64,000 nt of DNA from Myxococcales bacterium (lineage in GTDB: Bacteria > Myxococcota_A > Polyangia > Polyangiales > Ga0077539): assembly GCA_016793325.1 (NCBI GenBank), contig JAEUKI010000070.1:59386-123385 (forward strand), given 5' to 3'. Shown here piece by piece: positions 9,394 through 19,341 of the stretch; position 1 is the first letter of the stretch; every line of letters starts with the position of its first letter. A program made the translations under genes and the position numbers. The notes beneath the pieces were generated by a model. That model did no database searches and had not been told where the DNA came from. It was given only the letters and a program-made list of their open reading frames with translations.

Positions 9394-10428
9394 TCAGCCT
9401 TCGCGGCGCTCGACGTGGCCGTCTGCGTGGCGGGCGAAGCGCGTTCCGTCTTCGCCGTGGACGGGGCCGTCTTGGCGCCAGGGCCAGCCGCCGAAGCGCG
9501 TCCGCTGGTAGTCGTTGAAGGCCTCGATGATTTCTGAGCGCGTATTCATGACGAACGGCCCGTGCTGCGCGACCGGCTTGGCGATGGGCTTCGCTTGCAG
9601 GAGCAAGAGCTCGCCCTCTTCGGCGCCGTTGGTGATCACGCACTCGGCGTCGGCGCGGAGCCGCGCGCCGCTCTTCGGGCGCACGGTCTTGCCGGCGATG
9701 GTCGCGGACTGCCCTGCGAAGAAATAGAGCATCCGCTGCGAGGTGCTCTTCGCGGGCGGGAGCGTGAACGTCGCGCCAGGGTCCATCCGCAGCGTCCAGA
9801 TCGCGAGGTCCGTGTCCGGTCGCGCGGCCCAGGACTTGGGCGGCGGCGCCGGGGGGCGCAGGTCGCCGAACGCGCCGGCGATCACGGTGAGGTCCGTGGC
9901 CTTTCCACTTGAATCCATGTGCCGGTGGCGCGGGATCGTCTCGCCCCAGAGCATGGTGAAGTGGGGCTCGACCATTTTGTCTTCGGGCGGCAAATTGAGC
10001 CAGATTTGAAAGAGCTCGACCGGGTTGTCCTTGTCGCGCTCGAGCAGGGGAAACATCTCGCTGTGCACGATGCCCTTGCCCGCGGTGAGCCACTGAACGT
10101 CGCCGCGCCCGAAGCGCGCCGCTGCGCCGAGCGAGTCCGAGTGATCGATGAGCCCGCGTCGAACGATCGTCACGGTCTCGAACCCGCGGTGCGGGTGCTG
10201 CGGAAATCCCGGGACGACGTCGCCGTGGTACATGCTGAACCCGTCGCGACCGGAGAAGTCCTGTCCGATGTCGCGCCCCGCGAGCGAGGTCGCGGGCCCG
10301 AACTTCTCGTTGCCCCGCGGGTAATGGTCGTTGTGGTGCACGCAAAACAAGAACGGGTCGAGCGTGTCCCACACGAATTCGAGCGGCCGGATCTGACGGA
10401 CCACCTCTGTCGCTGCGTCGTTGCTCAT
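9394..10428 (-). CDS. Pirin family protein
   Basis: 344 aa bicupin. The N-terminal metal-binding motif is clear: HPHRGFETVT (His-x-His) and GIVHSEMF (His and Glu), the four-ligand site of pirins. Bacterial pirins are variously quercetin dioxygenases or redox-sensing regulators; the sequence does not decide. The C-terminal cupin follows with LPPAKSTSQRML. Starts at 10428 (MSNDAATE) or 10440 are both possible, and neither has a strong ribosome site. The gene is separated by about 60 bp from the upstream acyl-CoA dehydrogenase on the same strand, so co-transcription is possible. Confidence 0.9.
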   Translation of the reverse strand: MSNDAATEVVRQIRPLEFVWDTLDPFLFCVHHNDHYPRGNEKFGPATSLAGRDIGQDFSGRDGFSMYHGDVVPGFPQHPHRGFETVTIVRRGLIDHSDSLGAAARFGRGDVQWLTAGKGIVHSEMFPLLERDKDNPVELFQIWLNLPPEDKMVEPHFTMLWGETIPRHRHMDSSGKATDLTVIAGAFGDLRPPAPPPKSWAARPDTDLAIWTLRMDPGATFTLPPAKSTSQRMLYFFAGQSATIAGKTVRPKSGARLRADAECVITNGAEEGELLLLQAKPIAKPVAQHGPFVMNTRSEIIEAFNDYQRTRFGGWPWRQDGPVHGEDGTRFARHADGHVERREG

Positions 10429-10489
10429 CCGCGCGAGCATGGCGCGACGGCGCGCTGTGACAAGGGGCGGTCGCTCTGCGCGAGCGTGC

Positions 10490-11668
<1,179 letters not shown>

Positions 11669-11767
11669 GGAGGGGCGCGAGCGTACAAGACCTGCAAACC
11701 CTGCGAAACCCGCGGCGTGCACCGAGCGTCCTTGTCGCCGATCGCCTCGCTTTGGCAGAGTGCGCGC

Positions 11768-12862
11768 GTGGCGGTCGAGATCGACGACGAGCTGTTTGGT
11801 GGAAACATCACCGTGATCGATTCGGACGTTGACGCGGTCGTCGTCGCGCCCGAGCCCGATCCCGAAGGCGACTTTTGTCAGTGGTTCGCCTTTCGATCGC
11901 GCGACGTCGACGGCGATGGCGCGACCGTTCGACTCGACACGAGCGGGACGAGCTGGCCCGAAGCGCTCGATGACTACGCGGTGTTCGCGTCGTTCGACGG
12001 CCGCGCGTGGGAGCGAATCGAGACCGACCGCGACGATGAGGCGCTCGTGTTCGAGCATCCCTCGGGCGTCGAGCTCGCGGAATTTGCGCTCTGGGAGCCG
12101 TACACCCCCGCGCGCAGACGTCGCCTCGCGGCGCGCATGCGTCGCGCGCGCGGGGCGCAAGTGGTCACGCTCGGGAGGACCGTCGACGGGAGCGACCTCG
12201 ACGCCGTTCACTTCGCGGGCGGCGAGCGACGCGTGTGGATCGTCGCGAGGCAACACCCGGGCGAGGTCATGGCCGAGTGGTACGCGGACGGCCTGCTCGA
12301 GCGCCTCGCGGACCTTCGCGATCCCGCGGTCAAAGCGCTGCGCGCGCTCGCGAGCGTCACGGTCGTTTCGTGCGCGAACCTCGATGGCTCCGCGCGCGGA
12401 CACCACCGCGTCAACGCCCTCGGCGTCGACATGAACCGCGCGTGGCTCGACGCCGACGAGTCGCGCTGCCCCGAGGTGGTCGCGATGCGCGCGGCGCTCG
12501 AGCAGTCGTCGGTCGATCTGTTCGTCGACGTGCACGGCGACGAGCGCACCGCGCGTGCATTTGTCGCGCGAAGCGAGGGAAATCCCAGCTACGACGACCG
12601 GCTCGCCGCGCTCGAAGACCGCTTCGTCGAGGCCCTCGCCGAGGCGTGCGACGAGTTCGATCGCGAGAGCGGCTACCCCATCGACGCGCCGGGCGAGGCG
12701 GACCTGCGCACCGCGGCGAATTTCGTGGGCGAGCGATTCGACTGCCCGTCGCTCACGCTCGAGCTCCCGTTCAACGGCGCGAAGAGCGGCTGGACGTCGA
12801 CCGTCGCGCGATCGTTTGGAGCGCGTTCGCTCGCGGCCGTGCTCGCCGTGCTCGACGAGTGA
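11768..12862 (+). CDS. M14 zinc carboxypeptidase, cytosolic carboxypeptidase (Nna1)-like
   Basis: 364 aa. An N-terminal beta-sandwich domain (about 1-115) precedes a peptidase domain, the layout of the M14D/cytosolic carboxypeptidase branch. Zinc ligands: RQHPGEVMAE (His and Glu) and DVHGDE (His); DMNRAW corresponds to the Asn-Arg substrate pocket, and LTLELPF holds the catalytic Glu. No signal peptide, so probably cytoplasmic. In eukaryotes this branch removes Glu from tubulin tails; bacterial substrates are largely unknown. The start is the GTG at 11768, since the preceding frame overlaps the divergent gene and lacks domain homology. About 110 bp separate it from the next gene. Confidence 0.88.
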   Translation: MAVEIDDELFGGNITVIDSDVDAVVVAPEPDPEGDFCQWFAFRSRDVDGDGATVRLDTSGTSWPEALDDYAVFASFDGRAWERIETDRDDEALVFEHPSGVELAEFALWEPYTPARRRRLAARMRRARGAQVVTLGRTVDGSDLDAVHFAGGERRVWIVARQHPGEVMAEWYADGLLERLADLRDPAVKALRALASVTVVSCANLDGSARGHHRVNALGVDMNRAWLDADESRCPEVVAMRAALEQSSVDLFVDVHGDERTARAFVARSEGNPSYDDRLAALEDRFVEALAEACDEFDRESGYPIDAPGEADLRTAANFVGERFDCPSLTLELPFNGAKSGWTSTVARSFGARSLAAVLAVLDE

Positions 12863-12972
12863 CCCGAGCGCGAAGCCCCGTGGCGCGCATCGAAAATTCT
12901 GCGTCCGCGTCGGAGTCGAGGACAACCCCGTGGACGCGACGCTCGATCGCCGCGCATGCTTTGCTATCGGTG

Positions 12973-13875
12973 ATGGACAGCACGACACAAGGGACCGAGC
13001 GAAGGCTCTGGGCGATTCGAGGAAACTCGCAGCGATTGGACGGCGGAGCGATGTTCGGCAACGCGCCCCGCCCGGTGTGGGAGCGGTGGATCGCGCCCGA
13101 CGAGCGTCATCGCATTCCGCTCGCGTGCAGGGCGATGCTGATCGAAGAGCGCCGCGCAGACGGGAGCACGCGCAAGATCTTGTTCGAGACGGGCATCGGC
13201 GCGTTCTTCGAGCCGAAGCTCCGCGATCGCTTCGGCGTTGTCGAAGAAGAGCACGTGCTGCTCCGCTCGCTCGAGGCCGCAGGCGCGCCGCACGCCACGA
13301 TCGACGCGGTCGTGTTGTCGCATTTGCACTTCGATCACGCAGGGGGACTCTTGTCAGCGTTCGAAGCGGGAAAACCGCTGTCGCTCCTCTTCGACAAGGC
13401 GCGGTTCATCGTCGGCCGCGAGGCGTGGGAGCGCTCGAAGCACCCGCACGCGCGAGACAAAGCGAGCTTCATCCCCGAGCTCGGCCCGCTGCTCGAGGCG
13501 AGCGGTCGGCTCGAGCTCGTCGACGGCGATCGCTCCGAGACGCTCGGGCCCGACTATCGCTTGCATCGAAGCGACGGACACACGCCCGGCCTCGTGCTCG
13601 CGGAAGTCGCCTCGAACCATGGCCCCGTGGTGTTCGCGGCGGATCTCATCCCGGGCCGTCCGTGGGTGCATCTTCCGATCACGATGGGCTACGACCGCTT
13701 TCCCGAGCGGCTGATCGACGAGAAGTCCGCGCTGCTGAGCGATCTCGTCGCGCGCAACGGGCGGCTCTTCTTCACGCACGACCCCGAGTGCGCGCTCTCG
13801 CGCGTCGCGCGGGACGCGAGCGGAAAGTTCTCTGCAGGCGAGAGCTGGCCGTCCCCCGAGGGCTTGCCGCTGTGA
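12973..13875 (+). CDS. Metallo-beta-lactamase-fold hydrolase, lactonase (YtnP)-like
   Basis: 300 aa. The di-zinc motif HLHFDHAGG and later His/Asp ligands (DGHTPG, AADLIP, THDPE) define the fold. The N-terminal pattern DGGAMFGNAPRPVWE followed by R-I-P-L resembles the YtnP/AiiA-type branch that includes quorum-quenching lactonases, so a lactone-hydrolysing activity is possible but not proven. No signal peptide. GTG at 12970 directly precedes the ATG at 12973; either may start the protein. Its TGA overlaps the GTG of the HD gene (GTGA), implying coupled translation. Confidence 0.85.
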   Translation: MDSTTQGTERRLWAIRGNSQRLDGGAMFGNAPRPVWERWIAPDERHRIPLACRAMLIEERRADGSTRKILFETGIGAFFEPKLRDRFGVVEEEHVLLRSLEAAGAPHATIDAVVLSHLHFDHAGGLLSAFEAGKPLSLLFDKARFIVGREAWERSKHPHARDKASFIPELGPLLEASGRLELVDGDRSETLGPDYRLHRSDGHTPGLVLAEVASNHGPVVFAADLIPGRPWVHLPITMGYDRFPERLIDEKSALLSDLVARNGRLFFTHDPECALSRVARDASGKFSAGESWPSPEGLPL

Positions 13876-14468
13876 GCGACGCCGCGCTCGACGTGTGGGC
13901 AGAGCGCGCGGTGCGCTCGGTGCTCGCGCTCGATCCTCTGTCCGAGCTCCCGCGCACGGGGTGGCTCCTGCGCGGCGTTCGACCGTGCGAATCCATCGCG
14001 GATCACTCGTTCGGCGTCGCGCTCGTCACGATGCTGCTCGTCGATGGCGCGCGCGCCTCGGGGCTCGAGGTCGACGGCGAGCGAGCGCTGCGCATGGCGA
14101 TCGTCCACGATGCGCCCGAGGCTCGGCTCGGAGACGTTCCGATGCCCGTAAAGTCTCCAGCGCTCGATCAAGAGCTCGCGCGCGTCGAGCGCTCGCTCGT
14201 CGAGGTGCTCCTCGGCGATCGATCGCTCGCGCTTTGGGACGAGCTCGAAGCGGGGCGCACGCTCGAGAGCCGGATCGTCCGCGTCGCCGACAAAGCTCAC
14301 ATGATGCTCAAGGCGCTGTCGTACGAGCGCGCGGGGCGAGGGCGGCTCGACGAGTTTTGGGGCAACCCGAAGACCTTCGATTCTCGCGGTCTCGCTGCGG
14401 CCGATGCGCTCTTCGACGCGATCTGCGCCGCCGCGGGCCGACATCGCCCCACCGCGACAACCGTGTGA
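13872..14468 (+). CDS. HD-domain phosphohydrolase, HDDC2/YfbR-like
   Basis: 198 aa. HD-superfamily metal ligands: His in ADHSFGV, the HD pair in VHDAPEARLGD, and Asp in VADKAHM. This spacing and length match the HDDC2/YfbR group of 5'-deoxynucleotidases acting on dNMPs, so a nucleotide-pool role is the best guess. The GTG start overlaps the upstream MBL gene stop by four bases, forming a two-gene operon. No functional link between a lactonase-like enzyme and a nucleotidase is known to me. Confidence 0.82.
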   Translation: MSDAALDVWAERAVRSVLALDPLSELPRTGWLLRGVRPCESIADHSFGVALVTMLLVDGARASGLEVDGERALRMAIVHDAPEARLGDVPMPVKSPALDQELARVERSLVEVLLGDRSLALWDELEAGRTLESRIVRVADKAHMMLKALSYERAGRGRLDEFWGNPKTFDSRGLAAADALFDAICAAAGRHRPTATTV

Positions 14469-14538
14469 CGATCGCGTGGTTTTTGCTGGTGATTGGCATC
14501 TCCCGTAGCAAGGCGCGCTATCGTCGAGATCGAACTTC

Positions 14539-15822
14539 ATGGCAACTCCGCTTCGCTTGTCCGTCGCGCTCCCCATCGTCGTCGCTGGTGTTGGCTGTTA
14601 CGAGCCGCTGCGTCGACCGCCGGGCTTCGAAGGCGGCGTTCCTGACGTGCGCACTGTCGACTCGGCGACGATGGACATCGTGGCGCCGCCGGACGTTCAA
14701 GGGCCGCGCGACGTGCCCGTGGTCGATGTCCCGAACATGCCGATCGACCCGGACGCGGCCTGCGCGGCCGTGAGCTCTGTCGCGACGGTCGAGCGACAGC
14801 CGGTCGACATCATCTGGGTCGTCGACAACTCGGTGAGCATGGAGCCCGCGATTCGTCAGGTGACGATGGGGCTCAACACCTTTGCGTCGCGCATCGGAAT
14901 GCGCGGGCTCGACTATCGCGTCGTCATGCTCTCGTACCGCTCGCGCACCAACCCCGTCACGGTCGCGGGAGGACAGCGCTACGGAGTGTGCATTCCCCAG
15001 CCGCTCGCGGGCGACGCAAACTGTGGAAACGGTCCGCGATTCTTCCAGTCGTCGATCGACATTCGAAGCACTCAACCCCTCGAGCAGCTCTTGGGGACCT
15101 TGGGTCAAACCGAGGGCTATCGCGCGGGCCAAGAGCGCGGAGGCGAGCCGTGGCGAGACTTCTTGCGACCCACCGCGAGCAAGACCATCGTCGTCGTCAC
15201 CGACGACGAGTCTCGCATGCCCGCGGACGAGTTCGATCGCTGGCCGGGCGGCGTCAACCCGCGAAGCCGTAGCTTCACGCTGCCGCCAGGGCTGCTCGAC
15301 GCGTCGTGGATGGGACTGTTCACGGGCTACACGTTCAGCGCGCTGTACGGCTGGGGTTCGGAGACAGACCCCTCCGTTCGTTGCACGTACACAGGCGGGA
15401 CCATGCCTCCGTCGTCGGGTCCCACGTACACGACGCTCGTGTCGAGAACACGCGGCGCGCGCGCGCGCATTTGTGATGGCGCGTCCGCGTGGGGGCCGTT
15501 CTTCGATCGCGTGGCGACCGCGGTCGAGACGACCTCGCGCGTGTCGTGCGACCTCGCGATCCCGTCGGTTCCGATGGGGATGGTGTTCGACAACTCTCGC
15601 GTGAACGTCGAGATCGCGACGTCCTCGATGACGACGCGTCCGGGCAAGGTCGCGGGCGTGTCTGCGTGCGGAGCCGCGGGCGGCTGGTACTACGACAACG
15701 AGCGGACTCCGACGCGCATCACGCTGTGTCCGGCCTCGTGTGAGCAAGCGCAAGCCGCGGTGCGCGCGGGGTCGACGACGGCGGTGCGCGTGTTGTTCGG
15801 CTGTCAAACGATCCCTGGGTGA
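14539..15822 (+). CDS. von Willebrand factor A domain lipoprotein
   Basis: 427 aa. The signal peptide ends in a lipobox (GVGC), then an Asp/Pro/Val-rich tether of about 60 residues. The vWA domain begins with DIIWVVDNSVSM, which supplies the DxSxS metal-ion-dependent adhesion site, and a later TDDE fits the C-terminal MIDAS aspartate. Many Cys residues are scattered downstream, suggesting disulfides outside the cytoplasm. Such proteins bind partners or matrix on the cell surface; the ligand is unknown. A related vWA lipoprotein lies at 25-27.7 kb. Confidence 0.8.
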   Translation: MATPLRLSVALPIVVAGVGCYEPLRRPPGFEGGVPDVRTVDSATMDIVAPPDVQGPRDVPVVDVPNMPIDPDAACAAVSSVATVERQPVDIIWVVDNSVSMEPAIRQVTMGLNTFASRIGMRGLDYRVVMLSYRSRTNPVTVAGGQRYGVCIPQPLAGDANCGNGPRFFQSSIDIRSTQPLEQLLGTLGQTEGYRAGQERGGEPWRDFLRPTASKTIVVVTDDESRMPADEFDRWPGGVNPRSRSFTLPPGLLDASWMGLFTGYTFSALYGWGSETDPSVRCTYTGGTMPPSSGPTYTTLVSRTRGARARICDGASAWGPFFDRVATAVETTSRVSCDLAIPSVPMGMVFDNSRVNVEIATSSMTTRPGKVAGVSACGAAGGWYYDNERTPTRITLCPASCEQAQAAVRAGSTTAVRVLFGCQTIPG

Positions 15823-15873
15823 GCGAATTTCGCGGCGTCCGCGCGGCGTGTGGCTCGCGCTACACTCGCCCTC

Positions 15874-18147
15874 GTGAACTGGCTTCGCTCCTCGCTCGCG
15901 CTCTCGTCAGTGCTCTTCGCGTCTGCGTGTTCGCCGCCGCGCCCTTTGACCGACGCTTCACCGGACACGCGCGACGATCGCGTCGCGCAAGACAGCTCGA
16001 TCGACGCGGCCTCGGACGGCGCGACGTCGATTCGTTGCCCTGTCCCGTTTGTCTTTCGACCTCCGTCGGGGCGCACGGTCACTCGCGTCGAGGTCACCGG
16101 CGAGTGGAACGGCTGGGCCAACCCCGGCGTCTCCTTGCGCAACGAGGGAGGCGTGTTTCGCGGCGACGTGTCGATTCCGCCTGGATTTCACGGCTACAAG
16201 CTGCTCGTCGACGGTGAGTGGACGCTCGATCCGGACGCCGCGCGGCGCAAGTACGTCGACGGCGTCGAGAACTCGGGCGTGCGCGTCGAAGACTGTCGTC
16301 GCCCGACGCTCGCGCGCGTGTCGAGCGCGGTCGAGCGCGCGAGCGCGGGGCAGGGGCGAATTCGTGCCGTGGTTCGCTGGACGGACGGCGTCGACGGCGT
16401 GGCGGTCGATCCTGGGAGCGTTCGAGCGACGCTACGACGCGACGGAGCGAACACGCCCATCACGACAGCGATGGTGGACGCGGGCGCGCGCACGGTGAGC
16501 GTCGATGTCCCCTCGCTCGCCGATGGAAAGTACACGGTGCTCGTCGAGGCGCGCGATCGGAGCGGGCGCGAGGCTGTGCCGCTGCGGCTCGTGTTCTGGG
16601 TCGAGGCCGAGCCGTTCGACTGGCAGGGCGCGACGATCTACATGGCGATGATCGATCGCTTCGCGAACGGCGATCGAAGCAACGACGCTCGCCCGACGAG
16701 CGGCGTCGATCCGCGCGCGGACTACCAGGGCGGTGACTTTCAGGGCCTCCGCGCGAGGATCGCGGACGGGACGCTCGATCGACTCGGCGTTCGCGCGATC
16801 TGGCTCGCGCCCGTGAACCGCAACCCGGACGGAGCGTTTCTCGCGTCCAACGGCCGCAACCGCGTGATGGGCTACCACGGCTACTGGCCGACGCGGGCGC
16901 GCGAGGTCGATCCGCGGCTCGGAGGCGCCGAGGCGCTGCGCGAGCTCATCGCCGAAGCGCACCGGCACGGAATCCGAGTGCTGCAGGACTTTGTTGTCAA
17001 CCACGTCCACCGCGAGCACGAGTACTTCCGCGCGCACCCCGAGTGGTTTCGCACGGGGTGCGTGTGCGGGACGGACGGCTGCGATTGGACCGGCCGGCGC
17101 CTCGACTGCTTGTTCACGGAGTACCTCCCGGACGTCAACTGGTCGGTGGCTCCGCTCGTCGAGCAGCTCGCGGACGACGCGGCGTTCTGGATCGGCGACT
17201 TCGACTTCGACGGGCTCCGCGTGGACGCGGTCAAGCACGTCGAGGACATCGCCGTGTACAACCTCCGCGCGCGGCTCCACGAAGAGTTCGAAGCGACGGG
17301 CGTCCGCGTGTTTCTCACGGGCGAGACCGCGATGGGCTGGGGCGACTGCGGCGTCGACTGCAACCGCAACGAGTACGACACGATCAACCGGTACATGGGC
17401 CCGCGGGCGCTCGACGGTCAGGCGGACTTCGTCCTGTACCACGCCGTTCCGTACCGGGTGTTTTCGAGCGACGCGCGCGGGCTGATCCACGCTGACTATT
17501 GGACACAGCAGAGCCAGCGTCAGTACGTCCCGGGCTCGGTGATGACCGCGTACGTGGGCAGCCACGACACGGCGCGCATGGTGACGCTCTCGACGTACCG
17601 CGGGCAGGGACCGGGGCTCGACCCGGGAATTCCCGGCAATCAATGGGACAACGTCGCGCAAGCGCCGACGAGCGCCGACGCGTACGCGCGGCACCGGCTC
17701 GCGATGAGCTGGGTGCTGACCATCCCGGGAGCTCCGCTCTTGTACTACGGAGACGAGTACGGAGAGTGGGGAGGAGCGGATCCGAACAACCGACGCATGT
17801 GGCGAGAGCCGTCGATGCTTTCTCCCGACGAGACCGCGACGCTCGCGCACGTGCGCGCCGTGGGCTTCGCGCGCCGATCGCTCGTGGCGCTGCAGCGAGG
17901 CGAGTACATCTCGCTCGCGGCCACCGAAGAGACGCTGGTGTTCGCGCGGCGCGCGGGGACCGACGTGGCGATCGTCGCGCTGTCGAAGGCTGGCGCGGAT
18001 CGAACGGTCGACATCTCCGTGGGCGCTGCGGGGCTGCGCGACGGCGTCGTGCTCCGCGACCGGCTCTCGATGGCGACCGCCACCGTCGCGAGCGGGAGCG
18101 TGCGGTTTACGATTCCCTCGTGGGGCGCGGTGATCCTGGCGCCGTAG
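15874..18147 (+). CDS. Secreted GH13 alpha-amylase/cyclomaltodextrinase-like lipoprotein
   Basis: 757 aa lipoprotein (FASAC lipobox). An early-set/CBM48-like domain (VTGEWNGW...HGYKLLVDGEW) and a second beta domain precede the TIM barrel. GH13 regions are intact: DFVVNH (I), GLRVDAVKH with the nucleophile Asp (II), FLTGET with the acid Glu (III), and VGSHD with the stabilising Asp (IV); DEYGEWGG follows. Expected action: hydrolysis of alpha-1,4-glucans at the cell surface. GTG at 15874 fits the signal peptide better than GTG at 15850. Two Cys-rich loops (GCVCGTDGCDW, DCGVDCN) in the barrel suggest disulfides or metal sites. It ends 5 bp from the convergent GTPase gene. Confidence 0.92.
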   Translation: MNWLRSSLALSSVLFASACSPPRPLTDASPDTRDDRVAQDSSIDAASDGATSIRCPVPFVFRPPSGRTVTRVEVTGEWNGWANPGVSLRNEGGVFRGDVSIPPGFHGYKLLVDGEWTLDPDAARRKYVDGVENSGVRVEDCRRPTLARVSSAVERASAGQGRIRAVVRWTDGVDGVAVDPGSVRATLRRDGANTPITTAMVDAGARTVSVDVPSLADGKYTVLVEARDRSGREAVPLRLVFWVEAEPFDWQGATIYMAMIDRFANGDRSNDARPTSGVDPRADYQGGDFQGLRARIADGTLDRLGVRAIWLAPVNRNPDGAFLASNGRNRVMGYHGYWPTRAREVDPRLGGAEALRELIAEAHRHGIRVLQDFVVNHVHREHEYFRAHPEWFRTGCVCGTDGCDWTGRRLDCLFTEYLPDVNWSVAPLVEQLADDAAFWIGDFDFDGLRVDAVKHVEDIAVYNLRARLHEEFEATGVRVFLTGETAMGWGDCGVDCNRNEYDTINRYMGPRALDGQADFVLYHAVPYRVFSSDARGLIHADYWTQQSQRQYVPGSVMTAYVGSHDTARMVTLSTYRGQGPGLDPGIPGNQWDNVAQAPTSADAYARHRLAMSWVLTIPGAPLLYYGDEYGEWGGADPNNRRMWREPSMLSPDETATLAHVRAVGFARRSLVALQRGEYISLAATEETLVFARRAGTDVAIVALSKAGADRTVDISVGAAGLRDGVVLRDRLSMATATVASGSVRFTIPSWGAVILAP

Positions 18148-18152
18148 GGGAC

Positions 18153-18875
18153 TCAGTCGTCGAGCGCGGCGTCGAGCACGGCTTGAACGATCGCGTCGTG
18201 TTCGGGGTCGGGATGGGTCATCGCCTCGAAGAGGGCGCGAGGCGAGGCGTCTGGGTGCGCGAGCGCGTCGAGTCCGTCGCGCGCGATCACGTCGCGGGCG
18301 TTGTCCCTCGCCGCCGCGAGCGCGACCAAGAACGTCGGGCGCACGCCATCATCGGAGAGCGCGCTCGAGCCGACGAAGCGGTGCGACGCTGCGTCACTGT
18401 GCGCGCCGAGGAGCTTCGCGACTTCGCTCGGCTCGATCGCGCCCTCTCGGTCTTGCATGTTCGCTTGAACGACGATGGGGATCGATCGTTCGACGTTGGC
18501 GAGCGCGCGCGAGAGCGAGCGAAACGCGCGCTGCGCGGACCGCGCTCCGTCCGCGGTGCTCTCGCACACGAACACGACTGCGTCCGCGCGACGCAGCAAG
18601 AACACGCGGCGATCGGCGAGCGCGAACTGACCGGGAACCGAGAGAACTTGGCAGCGCGCGGGCGTGTCGTCGACGAAGCCCACGGCGAGCTCGAGCCAGT
18701 CGAAGTACTGCGTTCGGCCGCTGCTCGTGAGCATGGGGCTCTCGAGCGGCGCCCGTGACCGGTCGCGAAACGATCGCTCGAGCGAGCGGAGATTCTCGGT
18801 CTTTCCGACGAACGCGAGGCCGTCGTACACGATTCGAAGCACGACCTCGCCGCGGTCACGATCGTAGGTCGCCAT
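18153..18875 (-). CDS. MglA-like small Ras-type GTPase
   Basis: 240 aa. Walker A/G1 is GLAFVGKT inside IVYDGLAFVGKTENL, matching the MglA-type G-x4-GKTxNL; SVPGQ is the G3 region as in MglA; VQANMQD looks like G4 with the usual Lys replaced by Met. Known MglA proteins set cell polarity and gliding with roadblock-domain activators (MglB). Here it is the third gene of a leftward operon behind two roadblock-domain genes, spaced 37 bp. The altered G4 motif could change nucleotide specificity or affinity. It is about 45 residues longer than MglA, with an extended C-terminal helical part. Confidence 0.85.
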   Translation of the reverse strand: MATYDRDRGEVVLRIVYDGLAFVGKTENLRSLERSFRDRSRAPLESPMLTSSGRTQYFDWLELAVGFVDDTPARCQVLSVPGQFALADRRVFLLRRADAVVFVCESTADGARSAQRAFRSLSRALANVERSIPIVVQANMQDREGAIEPSEVAKLLGAHSDAASHRFVGSSALSDDGVRPTFLVALAAARDNARDVIARDGLDALAHPDASPRALFEAMTHPDPEHDAIVQAVLDAALDD

Positions 18876-18912
18876 GAACGTGCTGATCTTCTGCCGAGCG
18901 TCGAGGCTCGGC

Positions 18913-19278
18913 TCAGCTGCGCTGAACGTCGAGCGACTTCTCGATCGCCTCGAGCTCTTTGCGCGCCATCGCGAGGTTCGACTTGCTGCGCTCGAGCACG
19001 ACGTAGAGGAACATGTTGGTCCCCACCATGCGGATGAGGTGGTACTGCGAGGTCAGCGTGATGAGCATGTCCTCGATCTTGTCCTTGAGCCCGAGCTTGT
19101 CGCGGATCTTCTTCTTCGCGCGAACGACGTCGGCGTTGCCCGCGGCCGCGAGCTCGAGGTCGAATCCGGGGTTGCCCGCGGCGCCGAGGCTCATCCCGCT
19201 CTCGTAGTCGACGAGGCTCGCGCCCGTACATCCGTCGATCTTGAGCGCGTTCTGGAGGGAGGTCTTTACGTCTGCCAT
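18913..19278 (-). CDS. Roadblock/LC7 domain protein (MglB-like partner)
   Basis: 121 aa, a single roadblock/LC7 domain: the N-terminal helix, GCTGASLVDYESGMSLG strand-turn-strand, and the long helix after NADVVRAKKKI. In Myxococcota such proteins dimerise and act as GTPase-activating or scaffold partners of MglA-type GTPases. The ATG at 19278 is preceded by AAAGGAGA at good spacing. It sits between the DUF4388-roadblock gene and the GTPase gene, supporting a three-protein module. Confidence 0.85.
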   Translation of the reverse strand: MADVKTSLQNALKIDGCTGASLVDYESGMSLGAAGNPGFDLELAAAGNADVVRAKKKIRDKLGLKDKIEDMLITLTSQYHLIRMVGTNMFLYVVLERSKSNLAMARKELEAIEKSLDVQRS

Positions 19279-19341
19279 GAGTTCGAAATCTCCTTTGATT
19301 GGTTGTGCTGAGAATCGAGACTCGCGCTGAACGGCGCGAGG

